Source: Pseudomonas batumici
GTDB taxonomy: Bacteria; Pseudomonadota; Gammaproteobacteria; Pseudomonadales; Pseudomonadaceae
Direction of reading: 5' to 3'
Length of the DNA stretch: 64,000 nt
Assembly: GCF_000820515.1 (NCBI RefSeq)
Contig: NZ_JXDG01000056.1
Location: 1-64,000, forward strand
Below are positions 7,865-16,968 of the stretch, in pieces. Within the stretch, counting starts at the first letter, position 1. Every line of letters begins with the position of its first letter. Position numbers and translations under genes: made by a program. Below the pieces are notes generated by a model, which made no database searches, had not been told where the DNA came from, and saw only the letters and a list, made by a program, of their open reading frames with translations.

Positions 7865-8479
7865 ATGACCGCTCCCCTACGCCTCACCGACCGCAAACGA
7901 GAAGCCATTATCCAGGCGGCCATCGAGGCCTTTCGCGCCGACGGTTTCGAGGTCACCAGCATGGACAAGATCGCCGCCAAGGCCGGGGTGTCCAAGCGCA
8001 CGGTGTACAACCACTTCCCCAGCAAGGAAGAGTTGTTCGCGGAAATCATGCACCACCTGTGGGCCAGCAGTGCGGCACAAGTGGACATGTCCTACCACCC
8101 GGATCGGACCTTGCGCGAGCAATTGCGCGAATTGCTGACCTTGAAACTGCGCCTCCTCAGCGAAAGCAGCTTCCTCGACCTGGCACGGGTCGCGATCGCC
8201 GCCACCATCCATGCGCCCGAACGAGCCCAAGGCATGGTCGCGCGCCTGGCGGAACGGGAAGAAGCCTTCAATCAGTGGATTCGCGATGCCCAGGCCGACG
8301 GCACCTTCAAGCCCGTGGACCCGGCCTTCGCGGCCGCCCAGTTGCACGGCCTGCTCAAGACCTTCGCCTTCTGGCCACAGATCAGCCTCGGCCAGCCCCC
8401 CCTGGACCCGCCGACACAGGCCCGTGTCATAGAGTCGTCGCTGGATCTGTTTCTCGCCGGCTACGAAATCGTCAAATAA
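7865..8479 (+). CDS. TetR/AcrR-family transcriptional regulator
   Basis: A 204-residue repressor. The N-terminal helix-turn-helix (about residues 25-50: MDKIAAKAGVSKRTVYNHF then PSKEELF) is classical TetR_N. The C-terminal helical domain should bind an effector and dimerise. It is divergent from the MBL-fold hydrolase, with a palindrome in the shared intergenic region, which points to autoregulation and control of the neighbour. The effector is unknown. Confidence 0.92.
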   Translation: MTAPLRLTDRKREAIIQAAIEAFRADGFEVTSMDKIAAKAGVSKRTVYNHFPSKEELFAEIMHHLWASSAAQVDMSYHPDRTLREQLRELLTLKLRLLSESSFLDLARVAIAATIHAPERAQGMVARLAEREEAFNQWIRDAQADGTFKPVDPAFAAAQLHGLLKTFAFWPQISLGQPPLDPPTQARVIESSLDLFLAGYEIVK

Positions 8480-8601
8480 CCGGCGAATACTGCCAAACCC
8501 GCCCCATGCCCCTCGAAATGGCCTGGAAGGACACTGATTATTCTTTACGGAATGCTCGACAATATTCATCCTCCTTATCCGATGAACGGCCGTTCCGTGC
8601 A

Positions 8602-8620
8602 GAACACCACCCTGGTGTTC
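8602..8620. repeat. Perfect inverted repeat before the diguanylate cyclase gene
   Basis: GAACACCA-CCC-TGGTGTTC has 8-bp arms and a 3-nt loop. It lies between the tetR stop and the GGDEF gene. There is no T tract, so it may be a weak terminator for tetR or an operator for the cyclase. It would fall inside the coding region if the cyclase started at 8506 or 8518. Confidence 0.55.
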
Positions 8621-8646
8621 AGATTAAACAGTGGCGCAAAAAACCT

Positions 8647-9720
8647 ATGCAAATCCAACGAGGCAAAGGGTTATCGTTTGCCAGGCGCATTTACCTACCG
8701 CGCACGGTAGGCGTTGGTGTCGGCTGTTTCAGCGTCATCGCCGCGCTCTACCCGTTGGCCATGCCGATGTGGATCTGGATATTGATGGCGATCAATGCCG
8801 TGGCCTGGCCGCACCTGGCCTACCAGGTCGCCAAGCGCTCGCCCTTTCCCTACCGGGCCGAACGCCGCAATATCCTGATCGATTCACTGATGGGGGGATT
8901 CTGGGCCGCCACTATCCAGTTCACGCCACTGACCACGATCAACATGCTGGCCTTGATGGCCATGCACAACGTTGCAGCCGGCGGACCACGGTTGATGGCC
9001 CAGGGGCTGGTCGCCCAGGCCATCGGCATCCTGGTGTCCTGGCTGATCTTCGCCCCGGCCTTCAACCCGCTGACCACGTCGGTGCAGATCTATAGCGTTC
9101 TGCCGGTGCTGATCCTCTACCCCCTGGTGATCGGCATGGGCTGCTACCAACTGGCGATCAAGCTGGCCGAACACAAACGCATCCTCAGCGCCCTGAGTCG
9201 TACCGACAGCCTTACCGGGCTGCTCAATCACGGTTCCTGGAAAGACCTGCTGCACCTCAAGTTCCACAAATGCCGCTACAGTCAGTGCCGGGCGGTGATT
9301 GCCTTGATCGACATCGACCACTTCAAGGCCATCAACGACACCTACGGTCATCTGGTCGGCGACAGTGTGCTGCGTCAATTGAGCAAGGACCTGCGCGACA
9401 ACCTGCGCGAAGATGACCTGGCCGGGCGCTATGGTGGCGATGAGTTCTGCGTGATCCTGCCGGAGATGTCACTGGAACGGGCCAATGAAGTGATGGAGCG
9501 CCTGCGGGAAGCGTTCGGTAACTATCGCAATGCCGATGTCCCGGAATTGCGGGTCAGCCTGAGTATCGGCCTGGCCTCCTGCCGCAAGGATTTCAACGAT
9601 GCCGGAGCCTGGCTGAACGAAGCCGACAAAGCGCTCTATGTCGCCAAGAACACCGGGCGCAACAAGGTCAACAGCGCGGATGCGGACAACGCTTGTTGCA
9701 GCCTGGCCAACCCGGCCTGA
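8647..9720 (+). CDS. MASE2-domain diguanylate cyclase (AdrA/DgcC-like)
   Basis: A 357-residue inner-membrane enzyme predicted to make cyclic di-GMP from GTP. Residues 10-165 are a MASE2 membrane sensor, with FARRIYLPRTVGVGVGCF at its start and several hydrophobic helices. The GGDEF domain fills about 185-345, with the active-site signature YGGDEF. The product-inhibition I-site RxxD is intact: REDD lies exactly five residues before GGDEF. The start at 8647 lacks a strong ribosome site. Starts at 8506 or 8518 would add about 43-47 residues, close to the longer N-terminus of AdrA, and remain possible. Confidence 0.87.
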   Translation: MQIQRGKGLSFARRIYLPRTVGVGVGCFSVIAALYPLAMPMWIWILMAINAVAWPHLAYQVAKRSPFPYRAERRNILIDSLMGGFWAATIQFTPLTTINMLALMAMHNVAAGGPRLMAQGLVAQAIGILVSWLIFAPAFNPLTTSVQIYSVLPVLILYPLVIGMGCYQLAIKLAEHKRILSALSRTDSLTGLLNHGSWKDLLHLKFHKCRYSQCRAVIALIDIDHFKAINDTYGHLVGDSVLRQLSKDLRDNLREDDLAGRYGGDEFCVILPEMSLERANEVMERLREAFGNYRNADVPELRVSLSIGLASCRKDFNDAGAWLNEADKALYVAKNTGRNKVNSADADNACCSLANPA

Positions 9721-10051
9721 GCCGATTCCGCCGGTCTGAGAGGCACTTCAGTCAGTTGTACAATTTCACGCTGCCTTGTATAAGAAAAAGACATCACAAG
9801 GCCACTATTCAGCCAGGACTTTCCTGAACGATCACCTTGATAGGGACATGTGCACAACCCAGGCGTTTTCATGGGTGCGGCAGTGCAGTGCTCTGGATCG
9901 AAAATGGTTTGCGGCCGCATACGCCGCAGTGAATTGCCAGCCATGGAGCGCTGGCATCGGGCTGTCGCTTCCCTTGCCCTTTCTCGGACAAGCCGCAAGC
10001 CGCATGACCAGGGACTGACTCTCACGTTGTATCCCTCTCCGAGCAAATGCC
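9721..10051. other. Intergenic region between the diguanylate cyclase and the PAS-MCP gene
   Basis: I see no convincing gene or strong hairpin in these 331 bases. The stretch presumably holds the promoter of the chemotaxis transducer, but no clear sigma-70 or FliA motif stands out. Confidence 0.4.
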
Positions 10052-11365
10052 ATGCTATTCAATACCTATAAAAAAACCATCAGTGCCCTCCAACAATCCC
10101 TGACAGAACAAGCCAACCAGCTCAGCGCCATCGACCGGTCCATGATCGTGATCGAGTTCGACCTCAATGGCACGGTCCTGCGCGCCAACGACAATTTCCT
10201 CAAGGCCACCGGCTATCGCCAGGAACAGGTGGTGGGCCAGCCGCACCGGATGTTCTGCACACCCGCCTACGCCCGCAGTGCCGAGTACACGCAGCTCTGG
10301 GCGAGGCTGAAGTCCGGCCAGTTCGAAGCCGGGACATTCGAGCGGGTGACGGCCGACGGCCGCTCCGTCTGGCTGGAAGCCAGCTACAACCCGATCAAGG
10401 ATGACGGGGGCCGCGTGTGCAAGATCGTCAAATATGGTCTGGACGTCACGGCCAGGGTGCAATGCGAGAGTGAGACCAACAGCAAGTTGCAGGCCATCGA
10501 CCGGGCCATGGCAATGATCGAATTCAATCCCGACGGCAGCGTTATCGCCGCGAACCAGAATTTTCTCGGCCTGATGGGCTACACCCTCGCGGAAATCCAG
10601 GGCAAGCACCACAAGATGTTCTGCAGGCCGGACACCACCCACAGCAGCGAGTACCAGGATTTCTGGCGACGGCTGAACCAGGGCGAGTTCTTCAGCGGCC
10701 AGTTCGAACGTGTCGGCAAGCGTGGCCAGACCCTGTGGCTCGAGGCCAGCTACAACCCGGTGTACGACGCCAGCGGTCGCCTGTGCAAGGTGGTCAAGTT
10801 CGCCACGGACGTCACTGGCCGCGTGGAGAAACACGAACAGGATGCCAGGAGTGCGAGCGACGCCTACCACATCTCGATCGAGACGAGAAAAGTCGCCGAG
10901 CACGGCACCGGCGTGATCCAGCAGGCAGCCACCGAAATGCGCGAAATCGCCTCGAACATCGAAGGTTCTTCAGCGTTGATCGCCAAGCTGGGCGAGCGCT
11001 CTGAACAAATCACCGCCATCGTCAATACCATTCGCGGGATTGCCGAGCAGACCAACCTGCTGGCGCTGAACGCGGCCATTGAAGCCGCCCGGGCCGGCGA
11101 ACAGGGACGTGGCTTCGCGGTGGTCGCCGACGAGGTGCGGCTGCTGGCGGCGCGTACCAGCGGCTCGACGGCCGAGATCTCCGAGATGATCGGCATGATC
11201 CAGAGCGAAACCCAGCAAGCCATCGACAGCATGACCGGCACCCGCGACCGGGCGGCCAAGGGGGTCGACCTGGCGGACCAGGCCGGCACGGTGATCCTGC
11301 AGATTCGCGACGGCGCCAGTAACGCGGTGCAGGCGGTGAGCAGGTTCGCCGGCGACAGGAGCTGA
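10052..11365 (+). CDS. Soluble PAS-PAS methyl-accepting transducer (BdlA-like)
   Basis: A 437-residue cytoplasmic transducer with no membrane segment. Two near-identical PAS domains lie at about 20-135 and 145-260, each starting with an AIDR-M segment and containing a Y-x-x-E/FWLEASYNP stretch. A signalling domain follows with the MCP hairpin core (EQTNLLALNAAIEAARAGEQ). This order and size match BdlA of P. aeruginosa, a biofilm dispersion protein linked to c-di-GMP, though other PAS-MCPs share the layout. It sits next to a diguanylate cyclase, which fits that role by inference. Confidence 0.85.
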   Translation: MLFNTYKKTISALQQSLTEQANQLSAIDRSMIVIEFDLNGTVLRANDNFLKATGYRQEQVVGQPHRMFCTPAYARSAEYTQLWARLKSGQFEAGTFERVTADGRSVWLEASYNPIKDDGGRVCKIVKYGLDVTARVQCESETNSKLQAIDRAMAMIEFNPDGSVIAANQNFLGLMGYTLAEIQGKHHKMFCRPDTTHSSEYQDFWRRLNQGEFFSGQFERVGKRGQTLWLEASYNPVYDASGRLCKVVKFATDVTGRVEKHEQDARSASDAYHISIETRKVAEHGTGVIQQAATEMREIASNIEGSSALIAKLGERSEQITAIVNTIRGIAEQTNLLALNAAIEAARAGEQGRGFAVVADEVRLLAARTSGSTAEISEMIGMIQSETQQAIDSMTGTRDRAAKGVDLADQAGTVILQIRDGASNAVQAVSRFAGDRS

Positions 11366-11461
11366 CACCCGACAGGCCGGGCAAGCACGCCAGGGAGGGC
11401 GTCGCGCAACACGGGATGGGTCTATAGTGAGCCCTGATTCCCAAGCCTTGCAGAGTTCGCC

Positions 11462-12001
11462 ATGACCTCGGAAAACCTCGAAACCAAAAGCCCTGAAGCC
11501 TCCTCGAAAAGCGTCGACCACCTGCGTTTCCATCGCCCCCACGCACATTTGTCCAGCACCTTCGGCAACGACACCTTTGCGCTGAAGGCCGAAGCCTTCG
11601 CGCGTTTTTTTGGTACGCCGATGTTTCTCGGCGCCCAGACGGTGATCGTCGGGGCCTGGATCATCCTCAACGTCGCGGGTGTGACCCAGTTCGACGTCTA
11701 CCCGTTCATCCTGCTCAACCTGGCGTTCAGCCTGCAGGCGGCCTATGCCGCCCCCCTGATCCTGCTGGCCCAGACCCGCCAGGCCGCACGCGACAAGGCC
11801 CATGCCGACGCGGACGCGCAACACCGTGAAGCCCTGGCGATCGCCAATAGCGAGCGTCAGGCAGCGGCGGCGAAAACCAGCGAACAACTGCTGGCGCTGC
11901 TCGAACAGAACACCCAACTGACCGAAATGACCAAGCAACTGACCGAACGCATCGAGGGCCTGACGCTGGAGATGCACGAGCATTTCGTGCGCAAGACCTG
12001 A
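11462..12001 (+). CDS. DUF1003 family membrane protein
   Basis: A 179-residue protein with two predicted transmembrane helices at about 52-75 (FLGAQTVIVGAWIILNVAG) and 80-105. The core FDVYPFILLNLAFSLQAAYA with PLILLAQTRQ is the DUF1003 hallmark. The C-terminal third is an alanine- and glutamine-rich helix likely to form a coiled coil. The function of the family is unknown. A TATAGT -10-like element lies at about 11421. Confidence 0.85.
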   Translation: MTSENLETKSPEASSKSVDHLRFHRPHAHLSSTFGNDTFALKAEAFARFFGTPMFLGAQTVIVGAWIILNVAGVTQFDVYPFILLNLAFSLQAAYAAPLILLAQTRQAARDKAHADADAQHREALAIANSERQAAAAKTSEQLLALLEQNTQLTEMTKQLTERIEGLTLEMHEHFVRKT

Positions 12002-12031
12002 TAAACGCTAGTTCAAGAACACCGCTCCCCC

Positions 12032-12116
12032 TGTAGGAGCCAGCTTTCTGGCGATGAGGCCCGCGAGCCCCGCATCGACCTTGCGGACGCTATCGCCGGC
12101 AAGCCGGGCTCCTACA
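12032..12116. repeat. REP doublet (inverted pair)
   Basis: Two inverted copies of the REP core begin with TGTAGGAGCCAGC on the left and end with GGCTCCTACA on the right, in the spacer between two convergent genes. Such pairs form long hairpins in RNA. Confidence 0.85.
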
Positions 12117-12131
12117 AGGGCCTACGCATTT

Positions 12132-13022
12132 TCAAGCGGGTATTCCGCCAGCGTGCCCGAGGCGAATGGCCCGGGCCAGTTCGTCGAACAAGGTCACCAC
12201 CGAGCGCAACGCCCGGCAGTCGGGGCGGGTCAGCAACCATAACGCCGTGTCGTAGCTCGGCGGCACATCCGCCAACGACTGCAAGCCCTGCTGCTCGCCC
12301 GACATGAAGTCCGGCAGCACCGCGATCCCCAGCCCGGCCCGCGCCAGCTCCGCCACCGACAACATGCTGTTGCAACGGTAGTTCGGCACCACCCCGGGAA
12401 AGCGCTGGCGGCGCCAGCTCACGCTCGGATGATCGGGGAGAAAATCATCCGGGGCGATCCAGGCCAGTCGCTCCAGATCCCCGAGAGCGGCCGTCGACAG
12501 ATACGCCGGGCTGGCACAGACCCGGTAGGACACCGTGCCCAGGCAGCGCCCCACCAGATGTTCCGGCGGCGAGTCGGTCAAGCGCAAGGCGATATCGGCA
12601 TCACGCCGGTTCAGGTTGGCAAAATCGTTGGAGGTACTGAGCTCCAGGGTCAGGGCCGGATAAGCCGGCATGAACCGCGCCAGCGCCGGTAACAACAGCA
12701 CATGCAGGACCGAGGCGGTGCAGGTCAGGCGCACCGTGCCGCTGATCACCTCGCCGCCCTGTTCGAGGCTGACGCACGCCGCCTCCAACGCCTGCTCGGC
12801 GCGCTCCGCCTGTTCAGCCAGGGATTGGGCCAGGCTGGTGGGCAGGTAACCGGCGCGACTCTTCTCGAACAACTGCCGGCCCAGCGCCGCCTCCAGCCGA
12901 CGCACCGAACGGAACACCGTCGACACATCGACCTTGAGCAACCCTGCCGCTCGCGCCAGGGAGCGTCCACGGACCAGCGCGAGTATCAGCGACAGGTCGG
13001 CATGCTCGAGCCGATAGTGCAT
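12132..13022 (-). CDS. LysR-family transcriptional regulator
   Basis: A 296-residue LysR regulator. The winged helix-turn-helix fills about 5-62 (SLARAAGLLKVDVSTVFRSV). The rest is the periplasmic-binding-protein-like effector domain, typical of the group whose targets include glutathione- or redox-related genes. ATG 13022 was chosen over the GTG five codons upstream; neither has a strong ribosome site. It is divergent from the CTP-synthase-like amidotransferase gene at 13118, its probable target. Confidence 0.88.
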   Translation of the reverse strand: MHYRLEHADLSLILALVRGRSLARAAGLLKVDVSTVFRSVRRLEAALGRQLFEKSRAGYLPTSLAQSLAEQAERAEQALEAACVSLEQGGEVISGTVRLTCTASVLHVLLLPALARFMPAYPALTLELSTSNDFANLNRRDADIALRLTDSPPEHLVGRCLGTVSYRVCASPAYLSTAALGDLERLAWIAPDDFLPDHPSVSWRRQRFPGVVPNYRCNSMLSVAELARAGLGIAVLPDFMSGEQQGLQSLADVPPSYDTALWLLTRPDCRALRSVVTLFDELARAIRLGHAGGIPA

Positions 13023-13117
13023 TGGTGCATTGATCACTTGGGTAAATGCCTATATTGAATGCGTCGTCGCCACCTTATAGTTCGCTCAGGGAATCAACAA
13101 GCCTGGGGGAAATATCC

Positions 13118-13837
13118 ATGGAGCCACGCTCGCCACACACCGTCCTGAACATCGCCCTGATCGGCGATCACGACCCGCAGATCACCGCTCACCGCGCCAT
13201 TTCCGAGGCCCTGCAACGGGCGGCCGAGACCGCCGGCCTGAACGTGCAAGCCCAATGGCTGGCTACCGACAGCCTCACGCCGCAGACCGACCTGAGTCTT
13301 TTCGACGGTTTCTGGTGCACCCCGGGCAGCCCCTACCGCAGCCTGGAAGGCGCACTGCTGGCGATTACCCATGCCCGCGAACAACGACGCCCGTACCTGG
13401 GCACCTGTGCCGGTTTCCAACACGCCATCCTGGAATATGCGCGCCATGTGCTGGGCTGGACGGACGCCGAGCATGGCGAAACCGCGCCCGACTCGCCGCG
13501 CGCGGTGATTTCGCCGCTGAGCTGCTCCCTGGTCGAAGCCCACGACCGCATCCGGTTTGTCGACGGCACGCTGATTGCCAAGGCCTACGGGGCACTGGAA
13601 ACCCATGAGGGTTACCACTGCCGCTACGGCATCAACCCCGAGTTCGAAAGCGCCTTGCTCGACGGCGACCTGCGCGCCAGCGGCCACGACGCCCAGGGCG
13701 ATCTGCGGGCGATCGAGCTCAAGGGACATCCCTTCTTCGTCGCCACCCTGTTCCAACCCGAACGCGCGGCGCTGGAAGGTCGTACCCCGGCACTGGCCAG
13801 CGCATTCCTGGCGGCCTGCGCGAGTCAGCGGCAATGA
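13118..13837 (+). CDS. CTP-synthase C-terminal-like class I glutamine amidotransferase
   Basis: A 239-residue stand-alone protein resembling the glutaminase domain of CTP synthase. LNIALIGDHD opens the fold and PYLGTCAGFQHAILEYAR holds the nucleophilic cysteine elbow. The C-terminal FFVATLFQPERAAL segment resembles the F-x-x-x-x-H/Q-P-E motif. The family is annotated as CTP synthase C-terminal-related (seleno)protein, and some members carry selenocysteine; here ordinary cysteine codons are seen. There is no synthase domain, so the acceptor is unknown. The start at 13118 follows GGGGGA. Confidence 0.8.
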   Translation: MEPRSPHTVLNIALIGDHDPQITAHRAISEALQRAAETAGLNVQAQWLATDSLTPQTDLSLFDGFWCTPGSPYRSLEGALLAITHAREQRRPYLGTCAGFQHAILEYARHVLGWTDAEHGETAPDSPRAVISPLSCSLVEAHDRIRFVDGTLIAKAYGALETHEGYHCRYGINPEFESALLDGDLRASGHDAQGDLRAIELKGHPFFVATLFQPERAALEGRTPALASAFLAACASQRQ

Positions 13838-13861
13838 TTGCCCAGACCCCGCAACCGCCGC

Positions 13862-14194
13862 TTACTCCGTAGTCTTCATCGCCCGGCGCAGCGCCACGAT
13901 CTCGGGAACGTCCACGCGCCGCTGGTACACCCGCAACGGTTCGCTGATGTTGATCCGCTCATCGATATTCTGTGCCAGCAATAGCTGAATCCGTTCGCGA
14001 CTGAGGCTCATGGCCTCTTCCGCGATCGGCCGCCAGACAAACTCGCAGGCCGGAAAGATGGCGTCATCCGCCACATCCATGCCGAAGGCGTCCTCACTGA
14101 AGCGGACGATGTACTGACCGGTCTTGCGATTGAAGCCGACAAACCCCTTGAGTTGGTCGGCCGCCTGGCAGATGAGCTCGGACGTGATACGCAT
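13862..14194 (-). CDS. Conserved hypothetical protein
   Basis: A 110-residue soluble protein of unknown function. It is rich in charged residues and has no signal peptide or membrane segment. Recognisable stretches are QLKGFVGFNRKTGQYIVRFS and ERINISEPLRVYQRRVDVPE. The start at 14194 follows GAGG; an ATG four codons earlier is less well placed. The gene stands alone between convergent and divergent neighbours. Confidence 0.65.
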   Translation of the reverse strand: MRITSELICQAADQLKGFVGFNRKTGQYIVRFSEDAFGMDVADDAIFPACEFVWRPIAEEAMSLSRERIQLLLAQNIDERINISEPLRVYQRRVDVPEIVALRRAMKTTE

Positions 14195-14415
14195 GGTAAA
14201 CCTCACTGAAGAGCCGCACGGCTCATGATGGATGGTTTACACGCAGGGCATGCCTGTCCCTCTGGCGGGGAAATAGGCGACAAGTCCTGAAACACAATAC
14301 CCGATGAACCTGCCGAAAACCGGATCTGGCGCACGTTTGTGGCGGTTTCGCGGTAGCCGCTGTAGCAATCCGTTGTTAAAAGGAAGTCTTCACCCTCCGC
14401 GAAAGGAATTCGAGC

Positions 14416-15534
14416 ATGCCCGTCAACTTCACCCAAAGCGCCCTGATGCTGAGCCTGTTGCTGGGCCTCGGCACCGCCCAGGCCAACAGCGCCTCCAGCG
14501 ACCTCGCAGCCGTAGCCGGTATTCCCCATCCCGCCGTGATCGCCCACCGTGGCGCGTCCTTCGACGCCCCGGAATCCACCGCGGCCTCCTACACCCTGGC
14601 CCGCGACCTGGGTGCCGACTACCTGGAGATGGACCTGCAACGCAGCAAGGATGGGGTGATCTTCGCCCTGCACGACAACAACCTGTCACGCACCACCGAC
14701 GTGGCCAGCAAGTTCCCGGAGCGCAAGGACAGCCCGGCCAACGCCTTCACCTGGGCCGAACTGCAGACCCTGGACGCCGGCAGCTGGTTCAACAAGGCCT
14801 ACCCCGAGCGCGCGCGCCCGTCCTATGTCGGCCTGAAAATCCTCAGCCTGGACCAGATCATCGACATCGCCCAGGCCAATCCGAAACACCAGCCGGGGCT
14901 GTACATCGAGACCAAGGAGCCCAAGCAGTTCCCCGGTATCGAGCATGAGCTGAAGAACAAGTTGCAGGAACGCGGCCTGCTGAGCCAAACGTCGGTGGTG
15001 TCCAAGGAACAGCCCCAGGTCGGCCAGGCCAAAGGCAAGGTGATCCTGCAGACGTTCGAGAAGAGCAGCCTGGAACTGCTGCAAAAGGAAATGCCGGACA
15101 CGCCGAAAATCCTGCTGCTGTGGGTCGGTGAAGGCAGCATCGAGCCCAAGTCGAAGGTGAGCTTTGCCGACTCCGGCGAGAAGACCAAGGCCGCCTACTA
15201 CGCCAAGCAGGAACCCAAGGACAAGGCCGAGTTCGAGAAGTGGGTCGACTACGCCAAGGCCCAGGGCGCCATCGGTACCGGCCCGTCGGCGGAGCTGACC
15301 CAGGGTGGCGACCAGAGCTATTCGGACCTGGTCAAACCCTGGATGAACCAGTACACCCACGACAAGGGCATGCTGGTGCATGCCTACACCATCGACACGC
15401 CTACGGACTTCAAGAAGGTGCTGGACGCCGGAGTGGATGGCATCTTCACCAACCGCTCGTCCGAGTTGCTGAAGTACTTCAAGCGCCCGTCACCGAAAAC
15501 CGTGCCGCAGATCCTCGAGGCCAACGGCTACTGA
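14416..15534 (+). CDS. glpQ: Glycerophosphodiester phosphodiesterase
   Basis: A 372-residue periplasmic enzyme that hydrolyses deacylated phospholipids to glycerol-3-phosphate and an alcohol. Residues 1-24 are a signal peptide (hydrophobic LMLSLLLGLG, cleavage near AQA). The catalytic set of the GDPD TIM barrel is visible: His44-Arg45 in IAHRGA, Glu71 and Asp73 in YLEMDLQ and His86 in FALHDNN. Its length matches periplasmic GlpQ. It is monocistronic and ends at a hairpin. I saw no clear Pho box upstream. Confidence 0.92.
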   Translation: MPVNFTQSALMLSLLLGLGTAQANSASSDLAAVAGIPHPAVIAHRGASFDAPESTAASYTLARDLGADYLEMDLQRSKDGVIFALHDNNLSRTTDVASKFPERKDSPANAFTWAELQTLDAGSWFNKAYPERARPSYVGLKILSLDQIIDIAQANPKHQPGLYIETKEPKQFPGIEHELKNKLQERGLLSQTSVVSKEQPQVGQAKGKVILQTFEKSSLELLQKEMPDTPKILLLWVGEGSIEPKSKVSFADSGEKTKAAYYAKQEPKDKAEFEKWVDYAKAQGAIGTGPSAELTQGGDQSYSDLVKPWMNQYTHDKGMLVHAYTIDTPTDFKKVLDAGVDGIFTNRSSELLKYFKRPSPKTVPQILEANGY

Positions 15535-15540
15535 GCAAGA

Positions 15541-15568
15541 GGCGGCGTACTCCTTGGAGGACGCCGCC
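15541..15568. terminator. Hairpin terminator between glpQ and the OprD-family porin
   Basis: GGCGGCGT pairs with ACGCCGCC, with an inner CTCC-TT-GGAG stem, giving a near-continuous hairpin between two convergent genes. There is no T tract. Confidence 0.6.
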
Positions 15569-15573
15569 AAACC

Positions 15574-15599
15574 TGAAGGAGCCGGCTTGCCAGCGATAA
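15574..15599. repeat. Single REP element
   Basis: AGGAGCCGGCTTGCCAGCGA is a one-copy variant of the REP core, just before the stop codon of the OprD-family porin. Confidence 0.65.
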
Positions 15600-15602
15600 C
15601 CG

Positions 15603-16847
15603 TTACCAGAGCGCCAAGGTATAGCTGATGATCAGGCGGTTCTCGTCCAGGTCGTTGCCGAAGTTCGAACGCACCGTCGCATTGCGCCACTTCACGCCCA
15701 GCCCCTTGAGCGTGCCGTCCTGGAACACATAGCCGATGTCGGTGTTGCGCTCCCACTCCTTGCCTTCACCCGGAATCGTGCGCTGCACATTGTCGCCGGA
15801 CACGTAGCGGGTCATGAAGGTCAGACCCGGCAGGCCCAACTGCGCAAAGTCGTAGTCATAGCGCACCTGCCAGGAACGCTCGTCGATATTGGCGAAGTCG
15901 CCGATCTGCACGAAGTTCACCAGGTACGGATCGCTGTGCCCGATGTAAGGGTACGGGTCCTTGCCGCTCATGCGCTGATAGCCGAACCCCAGGGCATGCC
16001 CCTTGAGGCTGTAGGTGAACATGCCCCCCAGTGCCCGGTTATCCAGCGGACGGAAGTTACCGTCCTCGGTACTACGGGCGTAACGCAGGTCGCTCTTCAG
16101 GTTCTGGCCCTGGCCCAGGTCCCAGTTATGCACCAGGCCGAGGAAGTTCTGCTGGTAGATATTCTCCAACTTGCCATAGCGGTACTGGGTCAGCAGGCTG
16201 GGCGACCACTGATAATCCGCCCCGGCGAACTGGAACTTGTCGCTCGAACCGCCAATGCGGTTGGCGGTCATTTTCTGATTGTCGGTGGAGTCGACATACT
16301 TGATCTGGTTGAACGAGCCCCCAGTCAACTTCAAGTGGTCAATTTCCTGCACGTTCAACAAACCGCCCTGGAAGGTGCTCGGCAGCAGACGGGTGTCGTT
16401 GGAAATGATCACCGGGTCCTTTATCTGCATGTTCCCCACTTTCAAGGTGCTCTTGGAAAAACGCACCTTGGCCGCCACCGCCAGCTTGCCGTAGCTGTCC
16501 TGGGAGCCGCCGTGCCGGGTGTCCGCCGGCAGCAGGCCGGTGCCCGCCGTGCCGCGCCCCGAGTCCAGTTTGTAACCAACCATGCCCAGGGCATCGAGGC
16601 CGAAACCCAGGGTTCCTTCGGTGTAGCCGGACTCCATGCGCAACAGGAAACCCTGGGCCCATTCATCGGCCTTTTCCCGCGATCCCGGCTGGCGAAAATC
16701 CCGGTTGAAGTAGAAGTTGCGCGCCTCCAGGCTGCCCTTGCTGTCGGCGAGGAAGTCCGCCCGGGCACCCGGCGCACAGAGCAGGCCCAAGCCCAGTAAC
16801 GTGCCCGCCGGTACCGACAAACGCGAGAAATAATCGAACGGTTTCAT
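15603..16847 (-). CDS. OprD-family outer-membrane porin
   Basis: A 414-residue outer-membrane beta barrel. A signal peptide spans about 1-30, ending near GARA. The start of the mature protein (DFLADSKGSLEARNFYFNRD) is diagnostic of OprD/Opd porins. The barrel closes with ENRLIISYTLALW, with a terminal aromatic residue as required for BAM insertion. Opd porins take up amino acids or aromatic and organic acids. The gene lies 121 bases downstream of an MFS transporter on the same strand, so the pair may move one substrate across both membranes. Confidence 0.9.
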   Translation of the reverse strand: MKPFDYFSRLSVPAGTLLGLGLLCAPGARADFLADSKGSLEARNFYFNRDFRQPGSREKADEWAQGFLLRMESGYTEGTLGFGLDALGMVGYKLDSGRGTAGTGLLPADTRHGGSQDSYGKLAVAAKVRFSKSTLKVGNMQIKDPVIISNDTRLLPSTFQGGLLNVQEIDHLKLTGGSFNQIKYVDSTDNQKMTANRIGGSSDKFQFAGADYQWSPSLLTQYRYGKLENIYQQNFLGLVHNWDLGQGQNLKSDLRYARSTEDGNFRPLDNRALGGMFTYSLKGHALGFGYQRMSGKDPYPYIGHSDPYLVNFVQIGDFANIDERSWQVRYDYDFAQLGLPGLTFMTRYVSGDNVQRTIPGEGKEWERNTDIGYVFQDGTLKGLGVKWRNATVRSNFGNDLDENRLIISYTLALW

Positions 16848-16968
16848 GCTGTGCTCCTTTGTTGCGGGCGCGAGCCGACCCTCTCGGGGGCGTTGGGATC
16901 GCGACCGATGTGGTTGAAACGTCAGGATCAGGAGTGCCCGGGCCCACGTGGCCCGGGTGCGTCGGGAC

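Noticed and set aside
14207..14415. Possible Pho box upstream of glpQ
   Set aside because: I could not find two CTGTCAT-like repeats in the correct phase.
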